64,000 bases of DNA from Schizochytrium sp. CCTCC M209059 (lineage: Eukaryota; Sar; Bigyra; Thraustochytrida; Thraustochytriidae). Positions within the stretch are counted from its first letter, which is position 1, and each line of letters starts with the position of its first letter. Under the pieces are notes generated by a model. It made no database searches. It saw only the letters and a program-made list of their open reading frames with translations, and was not told the DNA's origin. A program made the position numbers and the translations under genes. Location: the NCBI GenBank assembly GCA_000818945.1, contig KN805381.1:62001-126000 (forward strand). The letters are read 5' to 3'. This document shows positions 57,505-64,000 of the stretch, piece after piece.

Positions 57505-58963
57505 ATGTACGTGACGGTGATCGGCGGCGGCAACTCGACGCCCATCTTCGCGACGCTGGCCAAGAAGGCCGGGCACGAGGTGGCGATCCTGACCCGCAAG
57601 CCGGAGGCATGGTCCAAGACCGTCGGCTTCGACAATGAGGACAAGGAGTACCTCGAGGGCGTGGAGAAGATGGAGGCCGAGGTGGATCTCGTCACCAGCG
57701 ACCCGGCCGCCTGCATCCCGCAGTCGGACCTCATCTTCATCGCGGGCATCCCGATCCACCACAACCCGGAGGTGCTCAAGGAGAAGGTAGCGCCGCACCT
57801 GAACCGCGAGAAGAAGGTCTTCGTCGGCAGCATCTGCGCCTACGGTGGCTTCAACTGGGTGTGCGCTGACGCTCTCGGCAAGGGCAACTATGTCATCTTC
57901 GGCACCCAGCTCATCCCGTGGTGCTGCGGTACGCGCAAGTACGGCGAAACCGGCGTCGTCTTTGGCGCTAAGCGCATGCTCCGCATCGCCACGGAGGATG
58001 GCAAGGATGAGCACGGCGTCAAGAAGATCATGCAGGACATCCTCAAGATCCCCGACGTCCGCGACACGGACTTTTTGGCCTCCACCCTCTGGCCCAACAA
58101 CGTAAGTTTCCCATTATCATTTCACAGGCCCCAAGCTTTGGTGCGCTGCGCAACGTGAGACTGACCTTTCCTCTCCAATGACGTACTCACGTTGTCTCTT
58201 TTTTGGTTTTTGTGCGCGCCTTTGCAGTCTTCCCTGCACCCGCCTATCCTCTACGGTCTGTTCAAGGACTGGGATGGCAAGACCGGCTACGACAAGGACT
58301 CGGTTCCCGTGCGCATCTACGCCGAGCTCACTGACTCCTCTGCCGATGCGCTGTGCAAGTTCGATGACGAGCTTGTGGCCATCGTTGATGCGCTCAAGGT
58401 GCATTACCCGGACAACAAGCACCTCCACGAGGACTTTCGTCTGCGCAGCTGCATCATTGAGAACTACAAGGACCAGGTTGAGGATACCTCGACGACGGCC
58501 ACCACTGTGCGTACCAACAAGGCTTTTGGCTCGCACAACATCCCGTACAAGACCCTTGAGGACGGCAAGGTCGTTCCCATTGTCGCGCACAAATTCTTTG
58601 AGACCGATCTCAGCTTTGTAAGTTTTTCTGCCGCAAGCTCTGCGTGGATGATTTGACCATTTGTTCAGGAGAGCCAGGCACAACTAACGTGTTTTGATTA
58701 TTGTTGGGTATTGGTGTGTCGTGAACCAACCCATTATATGGGTGAAAAATAATGAATAGGGCGTGACGACCTTTATCGATATCGCCAACATGCTCGGCGT
58801 GGAGGTGCCGACGATGATCGCGATCGGCCGTTGGAACCAGGCTCTCGTGAACAAGGACTACATTAGTGAGGATGGCAAGGTCACCGGCAAGGATGCCGGC
58901 GAGTGCATTCTTCCCTCGGCGTACGGTCTTGACGAGAAGAACCTCGACAAGGGTCGTCGCTAA
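57505..58963 (+). CDS. Opine dehydrogenase (octopine/nopaline DH family), three exons
   Basis: Three exons (57505-58101, 58228-58617, 58760-58963) join in phase 0 to 396 residues. Both introns (126 and 142 bases) start with GTAAGT and end in TGCAG and ATAG. The N-terminus is a Rossmann NAD(P) site, VIGGGNSTP, followed by domain strands around IFIAGIPIHHNPEV and GNYVIFGTQLIP. The C-terminal helical domain begins at the start of exon 2 with HPPILYGLF, containing the His that is typical of the octopine_DH family active site. These enzymes reductively condense an amino acid with a keto acid such as pyruvate and are used as alternatives to lactate dehydrogenase for redox balance. The amino-acid substrate cannot be predicted. 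Codon use is GC-biased and even throughout, suggesting good expression. Confidence 0.9.
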
Positions 58964-59554
58964 ACAAAAGGTATTATGAGCGAGCCTTTTTTTTTTCCAT
59001 GTTGTCCTGAAAGCACCAAAACGACTAGCTAGCTAGATAGTCCTTATTTTCGACATCTCAAACCTTCCAAAGAAACAAATTCTGATTCGTGTCTCAGACA
59101 GACCGCGAGCGTGCGAGACAGACTGGATACCTANNNNNNNNNNNNNNNNNNCCCCCCCCCCCCCCCCCCCTTTTTTTCTTTTCATTATTTTCTGGAATAA
59201 AATCTGGTTGAGTCGAGAGCCCTGCAAACTTTAAAATGGAGGGTTGAAGTCAAAATATAGGCCTACTTCAGACATTTTTTGACGGAAAATAAGAAACACG
59301 GAAAATAATCTTTTCGCGATGCAGCCGGTGCAGCTCGAAATGACGATTGCAACAAGCTGCAACGAAAGGAACAATGTGATTCGTTTCGGAAGATTTTATG
59401 CTGGACACTGGCGTGCATTGTGCTTGCATCATCTCCAAAGGAAAGAGAACCAACTATAGCAAAATGGCATTACGTTCAAAAACGACATTTACGCCAACAC
59501 GAACAACAAGCTGCAGAGGAAGTGATGCAATTCAGTCAAATAAGAAAGGCAAAT
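58964..59554. other. Convergent intergenic region with an assembly gap
   Basis: About 590 bases between the opine dehydrogenase and bZIP genes. It holds CTAGCTAGCTAG (59027-59038), the N-gap with homopolymers, and AT-rich sequence. No gene is supported. Confidence 0.55.
59134..59151. other. Assembly gap (18 N) followed by C and T homopolymers
   Basis: Eighteen Ns followed directly by about 19 C and 7 T. This is a sequencing or assembly limit at a homopolymer rather than biology. The true length here is unknown. Confidence 0.97.
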
Positions 59555-61768
59555 TTAGGGGTTTGTGTAAGACTGCTGCGTGGTCCTCGGCGGAACAATG
59601 TCAAGGGAACGAATCGCCTCAAGATTGCGCATAGACCATGCCTTGAATTTTTCCATCTGGGACGCGTGCAGAACTCCACGGAAACCCTCGTGAATTTCCT
59701 CAATGGCAGGAAACATGAGCCATTCATTGGCAGCAAGAGATGTGATGATGCGCTCAAAGGCTTGGAGACAAATCTGCTCCTTTTGCATGCCCGTTGAAAG
59801 CTGGCGAATTTGTGCGCGCTGGTCGTCGGTAAAATGTACGGTGTTTTGCAGGTCCTTGCGTAGCGCCTCGATGCGCTTCTGGACATCCGCAGGAGATTGA
59901 GGCGGGTCGACCTTGTCGACATCGGGAATGGCCCCGCCGTCAGAGTACAAGTTACTTCGTGGCATCATATCCATTCCAGGGACCTTGCGAGGCTGCGTAA
60001 AAGCGCCCGAGCCACCACGGCGAGCGCTGGCGCCCTTGGGTTTGGGCGGGGCGGTAGTCGTGTTGTTGGCGGGCGCAGAGAGCGAAGCGGGCGGAAGCTC
60101 GTCGGCGTCTGCGTGGAGGTCCAGACCTGCTCCAACGCCAGCACCGCCAGGCATGCCAGCAGGCATTGGCTTGCGGTAGTATAGATTTTTGCCCGTATTG
60201 CGGCGGACACTGGTTGCCCGGGTGGCTGCTTCGGAAATTGCAAGGCGGTCTGCCAAAAGTAGGTACATGGCTCCGTTCTCGGCACCCGAAGTACGCACGT
60301 AGTCAAGCCAGCCGGTCTGCCAATCAGTGAACATTTCAGTAGCAGTCCTTCGACGCGGGCGCGATACGCTCATGTCCTGCGTGGAACCGGCCACGAGGCT
60401 CTTCCAGAACATCCTGTACAACTCTGCATCGTCAATGGTAGCCAGTTCTTCTTCGATGCGCTGCTGCACGGCAGCGGCGTCCTCCTCATCTTGGGTTTTC
60501 TTTGCTGCACCCGCGGGAGGCTTAGGGGCCATCCCGGGCTCATCGAAAATGGGCATGGGCTGTCGCGAGGCCACATAGGCGTCGCGCATGTCCTGCGAGG
60601 AGAAAGGGCATGCCGTTGTGCCAAGACCGCTACTCTGCGCGCTTGCGCGGCTGCCCGTTGCCCCCTTCCCGGCGCCCCTCTGTCGTCTGGTGTCCAAGAG
60701 TCGAAGGAATTCGATATTGCGCAAGAGGTCCTTGACTTCGAGCTCGAGCGAGTCTGTCATAGTCTTCTTCTTGAGCCGGCGCATCTTGGCCGAGGCGCGG
60801 TTACGCGCAAGACGTTTTTCGCGCCTGCCTGAGTTGTCGCCGCTCACGGACATCATGGAGTCATCGTCCGCATAGGGACTTGTTACCGAGGGACTGGGCA
60901 TTGACGAAGAGAATGTCATGCCATTCTGCGATAAGAGAGAATGCCTCGGGTTGGTGTATCCACTGGCGGCTGGCGGGGCATGTGACGAGGACTGGTTGAT
61001 GACAGAAGGGTCAAGTCTTTCGCCCCGGCGCTTGCCGGTACCGCGCGACCCGCGCGGCGATCTGTGTCCCGAGCCGTCACTCGCATCTTGCGGCGAGCTG
61101 GGCGAGACGGGCATGGGGGACCCGGAGAGCGATGTCGATGGCGAGGCGAGACCGTAGGGCCCCGAAGCACCTGGTTGTTGGCGGCCTGAACCGTACTTGA
61201 GAAGGCCCAATCTAACCTGGCCACCGCGCTGGTGGGCAGCAGCATTTGCTGCGTTCGCAGGCACGTCCATCATATTCTCTGGGCTGTTTGGCCACGGAGC
61301 CTGAGAGTGGAGATCCTGCTGAGACATCACCTTGCGCATGTCGTTGGGGGGCAGGCCATGGCCCGCAAAGCCAGCACCCCCTCCAGCGGCAGAGGATGCA
61401 CCATTAGGACCACCGGGGTAGCGGTGACCAGGCATGCCACCTCCGGGACCGGACATGCCCGCGGCATGATATGGAACGGGCGTGGGCGGAGTTTGCGATG
61501 ACGCAACGCCTGCATCATCGAGGTCGTAACCCAGGAAGCTGTCGCCAAAGTCTTGACCATCATCGAGAGGGTATGATGGGGATACATGCGATCCGCCAAT
61601 GCCAGGTCCAGCACCTTCGTTTGAGCCGTCACCGAGGTCCATACGTGCTGGTCCATTGTTCGTGTTGAATGCTGGCATAGATGTAGATTTTTTCATGCCG
61701 GAGCCGGACGACGGATAGAGAACTTGGGGCGGAGTCTTCCATTGTCCGAACAGAGCTTGACGCTTCAT
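59555..61768 (-). CDS. bZIP transcription factor
   Basis: A 737-residue protein from the ATG at 61768 in one exon. The basic region RLARNRASAKMRRLKKK (Asn323, Arg331) keeps the Asn-x7-Arg spacing of bZIP DNA-binding helices and is followed by leucines at near-heptad spacing (LELEVKDLLRNIEFLRLL). At the position where most bZIPs have Ser or Cys before Arg, this one has Met-Arg. The N-terminal 300 residues are Gly/Pro/Ser-rich, as in activation domains. The C-terminal half is alpha-helical and less low-complexity (about 450-520 and 635-737), and could be a further interaction domain I do not recognise. Expected nuclear. It is divergent from TRAPPC3. Confidence 0.82.
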   Translation of the reverse strand: MKRQALFGQWKTPPQVLYPSSGSGMKKSTSMPAFNTNNGPARMDLGDGSNEGAGPGIGGSHVSPSYPLDDGQDFGDSFLGYDLDDAGVASSQTPPTPVPYHAAGMSGPGGGMPGHRYPGGPNGASSAAGGGAGFAGHGLPPNDMRKVMSQQDLHSQAPWPNSPENMMDVPANAANAAAHQRGGQVRLGLLKYGSGRQQPGASGPYGLASPSTSLSGSPMPVSPSSPQDASDGSGHRSPRGSRGTGKRRGERLDPSVINQSSSHAPPAASGYTNPRHSLLSQNGMTFSSSMPSPSVTSPYADDDSMMSVSGDNSGRREKRLARNRASAKMRRLKKKTMTDSLELEVKDLLRNIEFLRLLDTRRQRGAGKGATGSRASAQSSGLGTTACPFSSQDMRDAYVASRQPMPIFDEPGMAPKPPAGAAKKTQDEEDAAAVQQRIEEELATIDDAELYRMFWKSLVAGSTQDMSVSRPRRRTATEMFTDWQTGWLDYVRTSGAENGAMYLLLADRLAISEAATRATSVRRNTGKNLYYRKPMPAGMPGGAGVGAGLDLHADADELPPASLSAPANNTTTAPPKPKGASARRGGSGAFTQPRKVPGMDMMPRSNLYSDGGAIPDVDKVDPPQSPADVQKRIEALRKDLQNTVHFTDDQRAQIRQLSTGMQKEQICLQAFERIITSLAANEWLMFPAIEEIHEGFRGVLHASQMEKFKAWSMRNLEAIRSLDIVPPRTTQQSYTNP

Positions 61769-62934
61769 TTTAACTGATGTTTTCTGTCCGTGTAGAGGGT
61801 AAGGAGTATAGCAGAGAGCTAGAGCGATGATTTATGTATGAACTTGAGCCAAATGGAGATGACGAGACTCGGCTAAGCGCCCCCGCGCCAAGACTCGTCC
61901 ACGACAATTCGAGAGCTTTTTTTACCTTGTCAGCAGTGTTCAGGCAGCGGCGTGTGCCACCGAGAGAGTCGAGCGCGCCGTGAAGCGGGAGGCAAGGCAC
62001 CACCCAAGGAGGGAGGGCTCTGGCCTCGAAACACCGGTTGCCTCTTGCGCGCAGTAATTTCGGCGCCGGCGCTTCAATCAATCAGTGCCGCGCTCGCGGC
62101 AACGGAAGCGGCAGCGGCAGCAACAGCGGCAGCAGCGGCAGCGGCAGCCGCAGCCTCGGAAGAAAGTGGATTGGACTCGTCTCTCGCGCGTGCCCGCGCC
62201 CACGCGAGGTCCACCGGGTCCGCCTGCGCGAGGTCCGCTGGGCCTCCGGGACGGCCTCGCGCGCCGCCTGCGCCCGCGCTCCGCCGCCCTCCCCCGCGCT
62301 CGCCCCGCCCGCCTTCGTGCGTGCGTGCGTGCGTGCGCGCCGTGCTCGCGACCTGGCGCGGCCAAAGTGATCTGATTCATCTCCATTTCGGGCCTTGCTG
62401 ATCAGGTGCCTCCAGGCACCCCAAAAAGGGGGGAAAAAGGAGAAAGAGCTTGCAAGGGGAATTGGGGGCCCCGTTTGAGGGTCCCGGGAGATAGATCTAA
62501 ACTGGGTCGATCGATCGATTGATCGATTGATCAGCATCATTGTTGAAGCCGTCGTCGTCGTCGCCGTCGTCGTCGTCGCCGGTGCCGTGTTCGGGCCCAG
62601 GAGCAAGGCTCGGGCGGAGGGCGAGCTGGCGGCGAGAGAGAAGTCTGCTGTTGGCCCGCGGGTGCGTGTGTGTCTTTCGCTGCGGCGGCGTCAAGGAGCG
62701 CGAGGGAGAAGACTTTCTTTCCCTTGGGAGAGGAAATCGGCGAGCGGCTCGTTGGGGACTTGCTGCGCACGCCTGGTAGCCGCGGGCACTGCGTCGGGCG
62801 GTAGGCGAGCACGAATTGTCTGTCAAGGCTGACAGTAGCTGGCTGCGTTTCGTCGCTTTCGAGTTCTTGCGCTAGACGAAGAGAAAGGGTGAAACAGGTG
62901 ACAAGGGCGCTCGCCGCGGTTCTGGCTGGGGAAC
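61769..62934. promoter_or_regulatory. Divergent intergenic region between bZIP and TRAPPC3
   Basis: About 1.2 kb. It has a GCAGCG-type triplet run (62098-62152), GTGC repeats (62317-62340), a GATCGATT tandem (62505-62532) and GTCGTC runs (62550-62578). No open frame shows a domain; a long TRAPPC3 leader is possible. Confidence 0.5.
62098..62152. repeat. GCAGCG/GCAACA triplet repeat
   Basis: Imperfect triplet microsatellite of GCA, GCG and ACA units in the bZIP-TRAPPC3 intergenic region. Confidence 0.8.
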
Positions 62935-63495
62935 ATGTCGAGAAACCAACGACTCGGAGAGTCGTGCTATAATGACTTGGAGAAGATCAACGCGGAGCTC
63001 TTTACGCTCACGTATGGCGCTTTAGTGGCTCAGCTTGTTCGCGACATGGAGGACGTCGACAAAGTAAACGCGAAACTAGACGAGATGGGTCATAATATTG
63101 GTTTGCGGCTGATCGACGAATTGCTGGCCAAGTCCGGCATTGCGCGATGTGGCTCATTCCGGGAGACGGCAGACGTGGTATCCAAGGTTGGCTTCAAGAT
63201 GTTTCTCAACACCGTTCCCAATGTAGACAACTGGAACGAGCGCGGGACAGAGTGCACGCTGGTTTTTGATGACAATCCACTCGAAGACTTTGTGGCACTT
63301 CCGAGCTCTTGCGCTGGACTCAAGTATAGCAATGTGTTGTGTGGAGTGCTGCGTGGCGCGCTCGAGTCCGTGCATCTTGCCGTTGCCTGCGAGATTGTCT
63401 CCGACGCACTCAAAGGAGACCCCAAGACGGAGATTCGAATGTCGCTCAAGCACGTCATTGAGGATGAAGCTGGAGAGGATTACCGGGAAGACTAA
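62935..63495 (+). CDS. TRAPPC3: TRAPP complex subunit 3 (Bet3)
   Basis: A 186-residue protein, close to the usual 180-195 for Bet3, in one exon from the ATG at 62935. The TRAPP fold motifs are well conserved: NAELFTLTYGALVAQL, the LDEMGHNIGLRLIDELLA helix, VGFKMFLNTVPNV, DDNPLEDFVALP and the YSNVLCGVLRGALESV segment that includes the acylation-linked Cys region. Bet3 is the central subunit of the TRAPP tethering complexes, which act as exchange factors for Rab1/Ypt1 in ER-to-Golgi and Golgi traffic. The short acidic C-terminus is not part of the core. Confidence 0.95.
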   Translation: MSRNQRLGESCYNDLEKINAELFTLTYGALVAQLVRDMEDVDKVNAKLDEMGHNIGLRLIDELLAKSGIARCGSFRETADVVSKVGFKMFLNTVPNVDNWNERGTECTLVFDDNPLEDFVALPSSCAGLKYSNVLCGVLRGALESVHLAVACEIVSDALKGDPKTEIRMSLKHVIEDEAGEDYRED

Positions 63496-63856
63496 AGATA
63501 CTTTTCATAAGAAGATGGAACGGTATCATATGCAAAAACTATTTAGAGGAGGGATCCTTTTACTTGGCGCTTGGCCTTTTTCGGTATTGTTCGCGAGGCA
63601 AAGCAGAAAGAAGCACTGCCATCATGGATTGGGTATCAGGAAACGACCGACTTCTTTTCCCCGCACGAGGTTGGGCACGGATAGCATGCAAAATGGTCGA
63701 AAGTAGCTTCTCAAGTTTGTTATAAGAGAGGGAGAGAAAGAAAAAAAAAGTAAAAAGATAAGAAAACGATTGCAAATAGGCACATAAAAAGAAGAAAGTA
63801 GAAGTTGATGGGGAAAAGCGGGCGTCCGACTCGTGAGGGAGCTCCTTTTCGCTCGC
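63496..63856. other. Convergent intergenic region
   Basis: About 360 bases between TRAPPC3 and the partial gene at the window edge. A/G-rich stretches (63725-63800) and no gene. Confidence 0.5.
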
Positions 63857-64000
63857 TTATACAACCGGGGGAGGGGCACGACCGCGGAAGCGCTCAAAGC
63901 CAATGGTGGTGTTTGCGGAGCGGCAGGTAACGATTTGGCCGGCCTGCACAACGTTGCGCTTGAAGAATTGGCTGAGCGTGCCATGGCCCTTTTCGTCGTT
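63857..64000 (-). CDS. 3' end of an unidentified gene, cut by the window edge
   Basis: The - strand frame is open from the window end to a TAA at 63857-63859, coding at least 47 residues with ordinary coding character (GTLSQFFKRNVVQAGQ, then TTIGFERFRGR). No family recognised. It may be the last exon of a spliced gene whose start lies outside the window. Confidence 0.45.
   Translation of the reverse strand, partial: NDEKGHGTLSQFFKRNVVQAGQIVTCRSANTTIGFERFRGRAPPPVV

Noticed and set aside
59134..59180. Poly-C tract as a biological element
   Set aside because: It directly adjoins an N-gap and is likely an assembly artefact.

Overview
The window is nuclear DNA from a gene-dense, GC-rich, intron-poor eukaryote. 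Most genes are single long open frames that use the standard stop codons. The few introns I could place are short GT-AG introns with strong donors (GTGAGA, GTACGT, GTAAGT). The gene set (a microbial-type rhodopsin, an opine dehydrogenase, coiled-coil proteins that look ciliary, a PqiA-like membrane protein, bZIP and R2R3-Myb factors, TRAPPC3) fits a marine heterotrophic protist. My best guess is a thraustochytrid or other labyrinthulomycete stramenopile. That taxon is inference from overall character, not from a marker gene. I saw no rRNA, tRNA, CRISPR array, prophage, virus or intact transposon.

Layout. 0-10 kb: a C2-FKBP-SAM protein (+), a spliced multipass membrane protein (-) and a 1,426-residue coiled-coil/beta-propeller protein (+). 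9.7-24.2 kb: one uninterrupted 14.5-kb gene (-) for a 4,825-residue protein with two SH3 domains, a DUF3638/DUF3645-type ATPase-like core, EF-hands, a VPS62/VPS13-like module and polyglutamine tails. 24.8-28.7 kb: an organelle-targeted protein with an NFACT-R (DUF814) domain (+) and a CPA2-type cation/proton antiporter (-), behind which lies about 560 bp of pure TTTC repeat. 31.4-33.5 kb: the most unusual gene, a retinal-type seven-helix opsin fused to a degenerate receiver-like domain and a MYND zinc finger (-). 35.5-42.3 kb: a lebercilin-like coiled-coil protein (+), an R2R3-Myb factor (-) and a JmjC/cupin-8 oxygenase (+). 42.3-45.2 kb: a degenerate tandem repeat that runs into the 3' end of a secreted metzincin-like protease (-). 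47.2-52.0 kb: a PqiA-family membrane protein (+) and a two-exon BAR-SH3 protein (-). 52.7-59 kb: a CTFxP-repeat protein (+), a two-exon stand-alone cyclodeaminase domain (-) and a three-exon opine dehydrogenase (+). 59.1-64 kb: a small assembly gap, a bZIP factor (-), TRAPPC3 (+) and the 3' end of one more gene.

Themes. Several products suit a flagellated, light-sensing, osmotrophic cell: the opsin, three long coiled-coil or repeat proteins, a secreted protease, an antiporter and an opine dehydrogenase. No operon-like or obvious functional cluster is visible; neighbours are mostly divergent or convergent single genes. Start codons were placed at ATG codons next to recognisable domain starts. 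In several cases the open frame runs further upstream without an ATG, and I did not count that as coding.
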